From assembly GCA_005776395.1 (NCBI GenBank), contig SXPJ01000088.1, positions 1-43,533 on the forward strand: a stretch of 43,533 nucleotides of DNA, in the 5' to 3' direction. The DNA is from Bdellovibrionales bacterium (GTDB lineage Bacteria > Bdellovibrionota > FAC87 > UBA2466). Both the position numbers and the translations under genes were made by a program. Below the pieces are notes generated by a model. That model saw nothing but the letters and a program-made list of their open reading frames with translations, had not been told where the DNA came from and did not search any database. Of this stretch, positions 33,192 to 41,148 are shown piece by piece. Every line of letters begins with the position of its first letter. Positions within the stretch are counted from its first letter, which is position 1.

Positions 33192-34262
33192 TTAAAAAAG
33201 AGCATGTAAATAGTCAGCTGCTAATCGACAGGTTTTTTCCTGTGAGTAATCTCTAGTTCCCGATAAGGGGGGGGCTACCTCAACCACATCCCCACCAATC
33301 AAGTAAAACTTTTGTCGAACAGCTGCTATTAATCCTTGGACAAATTGAGGTGATAGCCCCTTGGGCTCAGGAGTTCCGGTCGCAGGTGCACTCACAGGAT
33401 CGGTGCCGTCGATATCATTAGTAATATAAATTTTCTTAACCCCGCTTTTTAAAAAATATTGAAGAACTTGGGTCACAACCTCAATCTCTCTTCCTGGAAC
33501 CTCTTCAGCCCAAACTTGAAGAAGAGGAAACTTATCCATCCAATACTGTTTCGTTTTTGTAGATGTTCGAACCCCCACTTGAACCATATGATGGGGTTTC
33601 ATTAATTTCGCGGCATGCCCCGCCCAAGTAGCAAAGCAGTACTTAACCCCTAATCGGCTTTCCATAAGATCACTGTGAGCATCAAAATGTAAAACTCCGA
33701 AATCCCCTCCATATTTTTTGTGACAATGAACCATCGCTGGCCAAGTTACACTATGGTCCCCCCCAATCACAAAAACTTTCAAATCAGCATTGAGTTCCAT
33801 CAGAGCCACATAAAGAGCCTCTGTGATAGAGAGTGGGGAGACAGGTAATTTTTCATTTCGACCCGGATATAATTCAGCACGACTGCTTTCAATCTGAGAA
33901 TCACTCAACATTTCATCATGTAAGAGTTGAGGAACCACAATGATATCCCCAATATCAATGATCCCTTTAGGATAGGACTTATAATGAGTAAGATAAGCCT
34001 CCCTAACTCCAATAGGGCCAAAATTGGCCCCCCGCAAAATTCCAGCTCCAGTATCTGAGGGGACTCCAAGAACAACCCCTTCTACCCTTCTAATTCGTTG
34101 CAAACTTTCTTCCCACGCATCGGTAACCTCTTTACTCGACTCGGTTCCATAAAGCTTTTTAAGTACTGGAAGCGCATATCCACCCCCCGTTGAATTGGTG
34201 TGAAGACCTCGTCCAGGAGGTCGCAAAAAAAGTCTTAGTCTGTCAATAGCTGAAATAGTCAT
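33192..34262 (-). CDS. Ureohydrolase, agmatinase/guanidinobutyrase-like
   Basis: 356 residues from ATG 34262 (a TTG frame runs to 34286). The two-manganese site is complete: GGDHSVTW, HFDAHSDL, and NDIDGTDPVSAPATGTPEPKGLS. Arginase-family enzymes split a guanidino compound into urea and an amine; agmatinase makes putrescine. The N-terminal ~60 residues before the core (RPPGRGLHTNSTGGG) are longer than usual. First gene of an operon with the tandem ligase, 48 bases apart, and divergent from a polyamine transporter, which supports a polyamine-type substrate. Confidence 0.85.
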   Translation of the reverse strand: MTISAIDRLRLFLRPPGRGLHTNSTGGGYALPVLKKLYGTESSKEVTDAWEESLQRIRRVEGVVLGVPSDTGAGILRGANFGPIGVREAYLTHYKSYPKGIIDIGDIIVVPQLLHDEMLSDSQIESSRAELYPGRNEKLPVSPLSITEALYVALMELNADLKVFVIGGDHSVTWPAMVHCHKKYGGDFGVLHFDAHSDLMESRLGVKYCFATWAGHAAKLMKPHHMVQVGVRTSTKTKQYWMDKFPLLQVWAEEVPGREIEVVTQVLQYFLKSGVKKIYITNDIDGTDPVSAPATGTPEPKGLSPQFVQGLIAAVRQKFYLIGGDVVEVAPPLSGTRDYSQEKTCRLAADYLHALF

Positions 34263-34295
34263 AAAAGTTAGTGTAACCCACTTCAAATTCTTATG

Positions 34296-34307
34296 AAAAC
34301 CGGTTTT
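34296..34307. promoter_or_regulatory. Palindromic candidate operator between divergent operons
   Basis: AAAACCGGTTTT is a 12-bp perfect palindrome lying between the ureohydrolase start (34262) and the potA start (34349), only 86 bases apart. Placed so, one regulator could control both operons. No clear -35/-10 pairs are seen. Confidence 0.45.
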
Positions 34308-34348
34308 TTTCCTTGTAGAGAAAGGTAGTTTCTTTTATTAAAACGAAC

Positions 34349-35437
34349 ATGCCTTTAGAGCTAACGGGACTCACAAAAACCTACAATAAAGATGGAAGTG
34401 GATTTCATTTATTTCCCGTCGATCTTTCTATTGAAACCGGAGAATTTTTCTGTCTGCTAGGTCCCAGCGGTTGTGGAAAAACCACCGTCCTAAGGCTTAT
34501 TGGAGGGTTTGAAACCCCGAACTCAGGCAAAATAACTTTAAATGGGAAAGATATTACCCATCTCCCCCCCCACAAGAGAAATCTTCATACTGTTTTTCAA
34601 CGCTACGCCCTATTTCCCCATCTTTCTATTTTTGAAAATATAGCCTTTAGCCTTCGTTTAAAAAAAGTTACCCGAAATGAAATTCAGGAACGGGTCTTAG
34701 AGGCCCTAAGACTTGTTCAGATTGAAGATCTTAAAGATAGGCGAACCTACCAGATCAGTGGGGGGCAAGCTCAGAGAGTGGCTTTGGCTAGAGCCTTAGT
34801 CGACCAACCTGAAGTCTTACTTTTAGACGAACCCTTATCGGCTTTAGATCCCGAACTTCGAGTTAAGATGAGAGAAGAGTTAAAAGCTCTTTGTAAAAAA
34901 GTAGGTCTCACTTTTATTATGGTCACCCATGATCAAGAGGAGGCTCTTCAACTCTCTGACCGAATGGCTGTTATGCGAGACGGACAGTGTCTGCAAGTAG
35001 GCACTCCTAAAACTATCTACGAAGATCCCATCGACCCCTTTGTCGCAAGATTTATCGGGCAAGTGAATGAAATTACCGGAGACTTAACGGGAGAGACTCC
35101 TGAGACTTATGCCCTACAATCCTCTTTGGGGACTTTCAGAGTTAAAAAGAATGGTCACCCCTTAAGCAAACGACTTAACCTAATTTTAAGACCTGAGAAG
35201 ATGAGGCTTTTAAGGCAACGATCTCAAATTCAGGAAAACCTTATTGAAGGTAGTATTTGCGATCTAACCTACTTAGGATCCCGTACTGAGTACACGGTCA
35301 AAGTCAAAGATGCGACATTTAAAGTTTTTGAACAGGAACTTGAGCGCCTTAAAAAGCGAAAACTCAATGTGGGAGACAATGTTTATCTTACATGGAGAAC
35401 TGAAGACGCTATTTTGTTGAATACTCCTAACTCTTAA
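34349..35437 (+). CDS. potA: Polyamine ABC transporter ATPase (PotA)
   Basis: 362 residues. Energy-coupling subunit in the cytoplasm. Walker A GPSGCGKTTVLRLIGG, Q-loop FQRYALFPHLSIFENIAF, signature ISGGQAQRVALARALVDQ, Walker B LLLDEPLSALDPELR and the H-loop VTHDQEEA are present; the C-terminal third is a TOBE domain (LILRPEKMRLL, GSRTEYTVKV) of the CUT1/Pot type. The order potA-potB-potC-potD is that of E. coli. Diverges from the ureohydrolase operon. Confidence 0.93.
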   Translation: MPLELTGLTKTYNKDGSGFHLFPVDLSIETGEFFCLLGPSGCGKTTVLRLIGGFETPNSGKITLNGKDITHLPPHKRNLHTVFQRYALFPHLSIFENIAFSLRLKKVTRNEIQERVLEALRLVQIEDLKDRRTYQISGGQAQRVALARALVDQPEVLLLDEPLSALDPELRVKMREELKALCKKVGLTFIMVTHDQEEALQLSDRMAVMRDGQCLQVGTPKTIYEDPIDPFVARFIGQVNEITGDLTGETPETYALQSSLGTFRVKKNGHPLSKRLNLILRPEKMRLLRQRSQIQENLIEGSICDLTYLGSRTEYTVKVKDATFKVFEQELERLKKRKLNVGDNVYLTWRTEDAILLNTPNS

Positions 35438-35452
35438 GGAATTAAAACAACT

Positions 35453-36325
35453 TTGGATTCAAAATCTACAACTACAAAACCCATTCCGATAACGGCGATG
35501 GTCTTTATCGGTTGGCTTTTCTTGATGACGTTTCTTCCGTTTCTAATCATTCTTGGAATGAGTTTTTTAGAAAGAACCCCTGTTGGAACTCTCTCTTTTC
35601 ATTTTAATCTGAATAATTACATAAGAAGTTTTCAGTACATCTATTTAAAAGTTCTTTTTAAGACCGTGTGGATAGCCTTAATAGCCACCTTAAGTTGCTT
35701 AGCCGTGGGCTTTCCAGTGGCCTATCATTTGGCCAGAAGTAAAGGCTGGATGAAGCAACTAGGCTTGGTGTTACTTTTCATTCCCTTTTGGACCAACTTT
35801 ATTTTAAGAATCTATGGTCTCGTTTCTCTATTGGGAAATCATGGCCTCATTAACCAAGTTCTACTCCATTTTGGAATCATCAAAACCCCTATTGAAATTC
35901 TTTACACTCGAACTGGAGTTTATATAGGGCTCTTATACAACTATTTGCCCTTCTTAGTAGTTCCCATCTTTTCCTCATTGGAAAAGTTAGACCCCTTACT
36001 CCGAGAGGCCGGATTTGATCTCGGAGCAAATCGAATTCAGGTTTTTTGGAGAATTGTCATTCCCAACATTAAGGAAGGGGTTTTCATTGGCAGTCTCTTT
36101 GTCTTTATTCCAATGCTTGGAGAATACGTAATTCCCGATCTTTTGGGCGGGGCCAAAGAGGCCTTTCTAGGAAATGTCATGGTTAACCAGTTCTTTGTCA
36201 TGCAAGATTGGCCCTTTGGTTCAGCTATTGCGGGACTCCTCTCAGTACTTTTGCTAATAACCCTCTGGCTTCAAACTCGCTGGTCACGAACCCCTGGCTT
36301 AAAGATGGAAGGATTAGATGCGTAG
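35453..36325 (+). CDS. potB: Polyamine ABC transporter permease PotB
   Basis: 290 residues, six membrane helices. The EAA loop reads LREAGFDLGANRIQVFWRIVIPNIKEG, matching the Pot/MalF-type consensus. TTG start at 35453, with AAGGA twelve bases upstream. Its stop overlaps potC by 8 bases, so the operon is coupled. Confidence 0.9.
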   Translation: MDSKSTTTKPIPITAMVFIGWLFLMTFLPFLIILGMSFLERTPVGTLSFHFNLNNYIRSFQYIYLKVLFKTVWIALIATLSCLAVGFPVAYHLARSKGWMKQLGLVLLFIPFWTNFILRIYGLVSLLGNHGLINQVLLHFGIIKTPIEILYTRTGVYIGLLYNYLPFLVVPIFSSLEKLDPLLREAGFDLGANRIQVFWRIVIPNIKEGVFIGSLFVFIPMLGEYVIPDLLGGAKEAFLGNVMVNQFFVMQDWPFGSAIAGLLSVLLLITLWLQTRWSRTPGLKMEGLDA

Positions 36326-37103
36326 ATCTAACCCTTTTGTTGCAGCGATCTTTTTCATCGCTATTTTTCTTTTATATACCCCTTTGTTCTATCTCATCTT
36401 ACAAACATTTCTAAACAATCCAAATGACCTTAAAAGCGGTTTTACTCTTAATTGGCTCATCAAACTTTTCCACAGCCCCTCTTTGTGGGAACCCTTGATG
36501 ACCAGTCTAGAGATTGGAATTCTTTCGGCCTCCTTAGCGGTGACTGTGGGAACTCTAGGAGCCGTAGGATTAGTTGAGTTTGCCTCATTACTGCCCGTTT
36601 CTATTCAATCTCTTATCATGTTGCCCATTTTACTCCCCGAAGTTATTACCGGCCTGTCTTTGCTCCTGTTTTTTCTACTTCTTAGAGTAGAACTCGGGTT
36701 TACAACCGTGGTGATGGCTCACGCCAGTTTTAGTGCTAGTTTTGTGTACTTTATTATGTTGGAGCAGTTAAAAAAATTGGACCCTCAAATGGCCGAGGCG
36801 GCCCAAGATCTAGGGGCTAAACCCCACGAAATTTTATGGAAAGTCACTTTACCCAATATCATTCCAGGACTGATGGGAGGGTGGCTACTCGCCTTTACTT
36901 TATCTTTTGACGACTTCCTTATTTCTTTCTTTACAAGTGGAGCTGGACTTACCACTCTACCTCTTAAGATATACTCACTCATGAAAATTGGGGTAACTCC
37001 GGAACTCAATGGACTCTCTTTTCTCATGATCTGTATTTCTACGTTTCTTGTTCTTCTCTTAGTATCAAAGGAGCAAAGTCGCAAATGGGTCTTAAGAGGA
37101 TAG
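36318..37103 (+). CDS. potC: Polyamine ABC transporter permease PotC
   Basis: 261 residues, six membrane helices. EAA loop: MAEAAQDLGAKPHEILWKVTLPNIIPGLMGG, followed by FTLSFDDFLISFFTSGAG, a hallmark of PotC/PotI-type permeases. Pairs with PotB to form the channel. Overlaps potB by 8 and potD by 19 bases. Confidence 0.92.
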   Translation: MRRSNPFVAAIFFIAIFLLYTPLFYLILQTFLNNPNDLKSGFTLNWLIKLFHSPSLWEPLMTSLEIGILSASLAVTVGTLGAVGLVEFASLLPVSIQSLIMLPILLPEVITGLSLLLFFLLLRVELGFTTVVMAHASFSASFVYFIMLEQLKKLDPQMAEAAQDLGAKPHEILWKVTLPNIIPGLMGGWLLAFTLSFDDFLISFFTSGAGLTTLPLKIYSLMKIGVTPELNGLSFLMICISTFLVLLLVSKEQSRKWVLRG

Positions 37104-38134
37104 TTGTTTTAGTCATTGTTTTAGGTTTAGTTACTACCAGTCTAATCTACCTAAGAGCCCGTAAAACTTCTCCCCCTAAGCTGCGAGTTTCCACTTGGAG
37201 CAACTACTTTCCGGACTCAATCATTCGTGACTTCACCCAAAAGACAGGAATTAAGGTTGAGCTATCGTATATCTCAAGTAATGAAGAGCTCTTTGCTAAA
37301 TTGAAAGCAGGAGCCACAGGTTTCGATATTGTTCAGCCCTCCGATTACATGATTCGACAAATGAAAGCTCTGTCGATGCTCTCAAAGTTAGACCTCTCTT
37401 TACTTCCTCATTTGAACCACCTGGACGAATACTATCGAAATCTACCCTATGATCCAGGTAACGAAGTTTCGGTCCCTTTTAATTGGGGCACATCTGGCAT
37501 TGCCATCAATACTGCCCGAGTTAAAATCCCCGCCCAAGGAGTCAGTTGGAGTCTGCTTTTAAACTCAAGTTTTCCCAGACAAACCTCTCTCTTAGATGAC
37601 ATGAGAGAAGTTTTTGCAGGAGTTCTTTTCTTAAATAACCTCTCACCTAATACTGCTGAACTTAAATCCTTAGAAGCAGCTAAAAAACAGATCTTTCACA
37701 TCAAAGATAAAGTCCTTCTATTCACTTCAGAGCCGAAGCCTCTATTGCTCAAAGAAGAAATTGTTATTGCTCATATTTATTCGAGCGATGCAGTTCAAGC
37801 CCATGCTCAAAATCCTAATATCCAGTTTTTCATTCCCAAAGAGGGTGGAATTATATGGACTGATAACTTTGCAATTCCCTCCTCTAGCCAGCATAAACTT
37901 GAAGCCCATGCTTTCATTAATTATTTCTTAAATCCAGACAATGCTCTAGCTACGGTTCGCCAAAGCCACTTAGCGACCCCTAATAAAACTGTTAAATCAA
38001 TGTTGTCTATTGAAGAAAAAAACGATCCCAATATCTATCCTCCACCAGAAATTTTTAAGAAATTGTTTTTTCTTGAAGATCTAGGGGACACTCTTCCTTC
38101 TTTAAATCAAATGTGGACAGAACTTAAAAGTTAA
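37085..38134 (+). CDS. potD: Polyamine-type solute-binding protein (PotD-like)
   Basis: 349 residues. After one N-terminal helix (RIVVLVIVLGLVTTSLIYL) the mature part starts RVSTWSNYFPDSIIRDFTQKTGIKVEL, close to PotD/PotF ('YnWsdYi...l..Fek.tGikV'). FDIVQPSDYMIRQM, YDPGNEVSVPFNWGTSGIAIN and the C-terminal ALATVRQSHLATPNKTVKS are further marks of the group. There is no AxA cleavage site or lipobox Cys, so it may stay anchored to the inner membrane by the helix. Whether it binds putrescine, spermidine or another amine is not shown. Confidence 0.9.
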   Translation: MGLKRIVVLVIVLGLVTTSLIYLRARKTSPPKLRVSTWSNYFPDSIIRDFTQKTGIKVELSYISSNEELFAKLKAGATGFDIVQPSDYMIRQMKALSMLSKLDLSLLPHLNHLDEYYRNLPYDPGNEVSVPFNWGTSGIAINTARVKIPAQGVSWSLLLNSSFPRQTSLLDDMREVFAGVLFLNNLSPNTAELKSLEAAKKQIFHIKDKVLLFTSEPKPLLLKEEIVIAHIYSSDAVQAHAQNPNIQFFIPKEGGIIWTDNFAIPSSSQHKLEAHAFINYFLNPDNALATVRQSHLATPNKTVKSMLSIEEKNDPNIYPPPEIFKKLFFLEDLGDTLPSLNQMWTELKS

Positions 38135-38899
38135 ATGCGCTTTGTACTATTTAAAATACTGCTTGAGCTTTCAAGGCCTCTAACTCTTGTTCTCCTTTTA
38201 CTAACTTTAGTTATTATTTTGTTTCAAAAAAAGAAAACAATAGCGGCTCAAGCAGTCCTCTTGTTCTGTTGGATTTCACTTTTTATCATGAGTAATCAGG
38301 GAACTAACCATGGGTTCATAGCCTCTTTAGAACACCAATTCCCTGCTCTTAGTATCGCCACCACTCCAACGGCTGAAGCTATCGTTGTTCTTGGGGGCAC
38401 TTTATCCCGCCTTACCCCCCCCAGAATACAATCCGAAGAGTCTAAGGGATCCAGATTGGCTTATGCCGTAAGGCTTTTTCAGCAAGGCAAAGGCCCCTTA
38501 ATCCTCGTAAGCGGGGGGAGCCCTTACAAGGATATTCACGGTCAAATGAGAACAGAGTCCTTAGACATGAAAGATTACTTAATCTCTTTCTCGGTTCCAG
38601 AAAACCAGATTCTCGAAGAAAACCAATCCAGAAACACAGAGGAAAACGCCCTATATTCAGCCCGTCTTTTAAAGGAAAGAAATATAAAAAAAATAATTCT
38701 AGTCACTAGCGCATTTCATCTACCGCGTGCCATGACTTGGTTCAAAAAATATAATCTTGAGATCATTCCATTTCCTACCGATTTTAAAGACGCAACAGGC
38801 GAAAACTACTCTAATCTAATCCCTAACGCTGAAGCACTTGTTGATTTTTCCTTAGCTCTCAAAGAATATTTAGGAATTCTAACCCTTAAAGTTTTGTAA
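38135..38899 (+). CDS. DUF218 (YdcF/ElyC/SanA-like) membrane protein
   Basis: 254 residues. Two N-terminal membrane helices (LTLVLLLLTLVIILF and LLFCWISLFIMS) are followed by the DUF218 domain: AIVVLGGTLSRLTP, GSRLAYAVRLFQQGKGPLILVSGG, a set of ESLDMKDYL, NQSRNTEENALYSARLL, ILVTSAFHLPRAMTWFKKY. ElyC, a member, affects peptidoglycan assembly at the lipid-carrier stage in E. coli. It starts directly after the potD stop (TAAATG), so it is cotranscribed with the transporter, which is unusual for the family and may tie transport to the envelope. Confidence 0.85.
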   Translation: MRFVLFKILLELSRPLTLVLLLLTLVIILFQKKKTIAAQAVLLFCWISLFIMSNQGTNHGFIASLEHQFPALSIATTPTAEAIVVLGGTLSRLTPPRIQSEESKGSRLAYAVRLFQQGKGPLILVSGGSPYKDIHGQMRTESLDMKDYLISFSVPENQILEENQSRNTEENALYSARLLKERNIKKIILVTSAFHLPRAMTWFKKYNLEIIPFPTDFKDATGENYSNLIPNAEALVDFSLALKEYLGILTLKVL

Positions 38900-38971
38900 C
38901 TATTCACCACATTTGATTTAAAAAATACGGATGACTATTTTTGAACTAGGGTGAATAGTTCCCGTTTTTTT
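38898..38971. terminator. Shared terminator for convergent operons
   Basis: AACTATTCACC (38898-38908) and GGTGAATAGTT (38950-38960) pair perfectly (11 bp) around 41 bases. On the plus strand the second arm is followed by CCCGTTTTTTT. The right arm also encodes the last residues and stop of the GH-like gene on the minus strand. Confidence 0.65.
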
Positions 38972-39932
38972 GTTCTTCTTGAGCTGAAATTACATTATTC
39001 AAAACTGACCACAAGGGTTTGGTTTTAGGCACCATGTCTCCTTTGAAATACCACCAGAAGTATCCTCCAATAAAAGAGGGAAGTGAAAGATTTAGGGAGT
39101 AATATCTCTTTATAAGTTCCGCTTTTTTCTGTTCATTTCGAGTGCCGCATTCACCTACTCCGACCTTGGAGTTCGGAAACATTGTAGCTAACTTTGACAT
39201 AACCAACGGCCAATTAGGTTGATAGTTATTACAATCCTCCTCGTAATAGCTTACTAAGACGTAATCAAGGCCGGTCTTCATGCGACTGGGAATATTAGTT
39301 GCCGCCCAAAGAAACATTTCATTGGAGGGTTTGGCCCAGCAATCCGGATTATAATAAAGGGTCAGGGCAGTTCTTTGGGATTTCGCTTTTACTATGTCAT
39401 AAGCCGCCGCCATTTTTGCCACAACCCTAGGTGTATACCCTAACCATTCCCCATTGATCTCATTACCTATCTCCCAAATATCTATTTTATCCCCCATTAC
39501 ATTCAAATACTCAGTAGTTCTAGCCTTGTATTGAGCTAAAGAGTACTGGCTAACATAGTAGGAGTCCAATAGCTCCCCCATCACAAAACTCTTCTCATAA
39601 ATTTTTCTTACCGCATTTAAATATAAAGTTGCAGGCTGCCATTCATCAAAGACCACACGGGTTATCGGTTTTTTTCCTAAACTTCCAATCGCATCCAAAG
39701 TAGCTGTTAGCCCCCCGATTGAATCCAAGGTTATTCCATAAAGCTTTGATGGGAGAGGTCTTAAAAAGGGCTTCGCGGTCTGTTGTACGGGAACTTTATC
39801 TACAGGAATCTGATCTATGGGAATCTGATTTATTAGCTCTTGCTCTGTGGGAACCTGCTCTACTAGAGGAAAACCATTGCAGTTGATTAAAAACATTAAA
39901 AATACAAAAGATTTTACAAATGAATTATACAT
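38946..39932 (-). CDS. Secreted glycoside-hydrolase-like (clan GH-A) protein
   Basis: 328 residues. Signal peptide with an unusual lipobox-like LINC at residue 18. Then a repeat with Ile/Val-Pro (EQVPTEQELINQIPIDQIPV) of about 30 residues, then the catalytic-type domain: DKIDIWEIGNEINGEW (acid/base Glu in 'NE') and SKVGVGECGTRN (nucleophile Glu in 'GEC'), the clan GH-A order. Also YNPDC and YFWWYFKGD near the end. It probably breaks a cell-surface or host polysaccharide; no family number can be assigned. GAGGT precedes the ATG. A damaged copy of its start exists at 40610-40640. Confidence 0.7.
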   Translation of the reverse strand: MYNSFVKSFVFLMFLINCNGFPLVEQVPTEQELINQIPIDQIPVDKVPVQQTAKPFLRPLPSKLYGITLDSIGGLTATLDAIGSLGKKPITRVVFDEWQPATLYLNAVRKIYEKSFVMGELLDSYYVSQYSLAQYKARTTEYLNVMGDKIDIWEIGNEINGEWLGYTPRVVAKMAAAYDIVKAKSQRTALTLYYNPDCWAKPSNEMFLWAATNIPSRMKTGLDYVLVSYYEEDCNNYQPNWPLVMSKLATMFPNSKVGVGECGTRNEQKKAELIKRYYSLNLSLPSFIGGYFWWYFKGDMVPKTKPLWSVLNNVISAQEEQKNGNYSP

Positions 39933-39954
39933 TTTTTACCTCAGTTTTTTAATC

Positions 39955-40326
39955 TTAATTACAGATAGGCATATCTTGCCCCACCTCTGTTCTTGTAATC
40001 GCTAACTTATAAAGAGCCTCTGCCGCACCTATAGAGGCTTTTTTCTCGAAAACAAAAGCTTCAGCTATATGAACATTAGCTTCTCTTGATTTAAATTCTT
40101 CTCTAGGCATGACCCCCCTGGCGAATAGGTTTTTTCCAATATCATATTTAATCCACTCCAATTCCAGAACAGCTTCAGCTTTCTTAAGCTGAGCCTTACT
40201 TTCATGCACTCGCTGCAGATAGAGATCCACATAGGGATTAGAGTTACTTGAAGGGGGTTCTACCGCTTTGATGGGTAGAGCCCAAAATAGGAATGACAAT
40301 AAAATTAAAGTTTTCAAAGAAGTCAC
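39955..40326 (-). CDS. Small secreted helical-hairpin protein, copy 1
   Basis: 123 residues from a GTG with AGGAGG eight bases upstream. Signal peptide ends LPIKA, mature protein starts VEPPSSNSNPYVDLYLQ. Two charged helices follow, separated at LFARGVMPREEF; 'G-x-x-x-x-E-E/F...A...A' resembles the alpha-hairpin of HlyD/TolC-type efflux adaptors. It ends GQDMPICN. It is clearly a paralogue of the gene at 40669 (last 30 residues nearly identical). Just upstream of the GH-like gene with which it may be coexpressed (22 bases apart). Confidence 0.75.
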   Translation of the reverse strand: MTSLKTLILLSFLFWALPIKAVEPPSSNSNPYVDLYLQRVHESKAQLKKAEAVLELEWIKYDIGKNLFARGVMPREEFKSREANVHIAEAFVFEKKASIGAAEALYKLAITRTEVGQDMPICN

Positions 40327-40360
40327 TTAGGTTTCCTCCTTTCAATCAATAACTATTTTG

Positions 40361-40390
40361 CTTATAAATTAGATAATAAATTTCAGTCAA
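40361..40390 (-). promoter_or_regulatory. Promoter for hairpin protein copy 1
   Basis: On the minus strand, TTGACT (40390-40385) and TATAAG (40366-40361) are 18 bases apart, about 35 bases before the GTG start and its AGGAGG. A matching pair precedes copy 2. Confidence 0.55.
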
Positions 40391-40423
40391 ATGAGGAAAT
40401 GAGCAGATTTGTAGCGCTTAAGC

Positions 40424-40668
40424 TTGCCATTTTTTGAGCCAATATTTCTGCACTCGACGTCTCACTTATTTGTTAGAGATCCCAATATATTGGAATTAAT
40501 AACAAGCAATCGAGGAGTTTTTTTGACCTACGAAATATTCCCGAGCAATCAGAGAGAGGGAAAAGCCCTTATTAAGATTGTTAAAAAGATTAAGAATGTG
40601 ATGAGGGTGACTGTAAAAATTCCAAACACACAAAAGCTTTTACAAATAAATTATATATTTTTTTTACT
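40424..40668 (-). pseudogene. Remnants left by tandem duplication
   Basis: The 342 bases 40327-40668 hold no intact gene. Near 40424-40450, the minus strand reads KYWLKKWQA-stop, matching the KYRLKKWQA C-terminus of the GT2 gene at 41149. Near 40600-40660 it reads FVKAFV..EFLQ, matching the FVKSFVFLMFLIN start of the GH-like gene. So this space keeps the broken 5' end of one gene and 3' end of another, carried with a copy of the hairpin gene and its promoter. Confidence 0.65.
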
Positions 40669-41037
40669 TCAATTACAGATAGGCATATCTTGTCCTACCT
40701 CTGTTCTTGTAATCGCTAACTTATAAAGAGACTCGGCCGCACCTATAGAGGCTTTTTTCTCAGCAATAAAAGCTTCAGCTATACGGAAATTGGCTTCTCT
40801 TTCTTTATACTCTTCCCTAGACATGGCCCCCTTAGGAAACAGGTTTTTCGCAATATCAAATTTAACCTGCTCCAATTCTAGAACAGCTTCAGCTCTCTTA
40901 AGCTGAGCCTTACTTTCATGCATCCGCTGCAGATAGAGATCTACATAGGGATTAGAGTGATTCAGAGGAAAATCTTCCGCCTTAATGGGTAAAGTCCAAA
41001 ACAACAACAACAAAATTAAAGCTTTTAAAGATCCCAT
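40669..41037 (-). CDS. Small secreted helical-hairpin protein, copy 2
   Basis: 122 residues. Signal peptide ends LPIKA; mature part EDFPLNHSNPYVDLYLQRMH..., the same two-helix plan as copy 1 with LFPKGAMSREEY at the turn. The C-terminal stretch from KKASIGAAE to GQDMPICN differs from copy 1 by one residue. Divergence is greatest in the linker after the signal peptide, so both copies appear to be kept. ATG with GAAGGGAAG upstream. Lies after the GT2 gene on the same strand. Confidence 0.75.
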   Translation of the reverse strand: MGSLKALILLLLFWTLPIKAEDFPLNHSNPYVDLYLQRMHESKAQLKRAEAVLELEQVKFDIAKNLFPKGAMSREEYKEREANFRIAEAFIAEKKASIGAAESLYKLAITRTEVGQDMPICN

Positions 41038-41094
41038 TTAAGTTACTTCCCTTCAATTAAACTATAAAAAACACGTTTCCCGTGCTTTCCCTTG

Positions 41095-41121
41095 CTTATA
41101 AACAGTCTATAAACTTGTCAA
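41095..41121 (-). promoter_or_regulatory. Promoter for hairpin protein copy 2
   Basis: On the minus strand, TTGACA (41121-41116) and TATAAG (41100-41095) are 15 bases apart. Copy 1 has the same boxes 18 apart; here three bases fewer lie between them, so this copy may be weaker. Confidence 0.5.
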
Positions 41122-41148
41122 ATGAAGAAACGAGCAGATTTAGTTCCC

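Noticed and set aside
40424-40726. 100-codon plus-strand frame over the duplication remnants
   Set aside because: It runs across fragments of two minus-strand genes and into the end of hairpin copy 2; no coding look.
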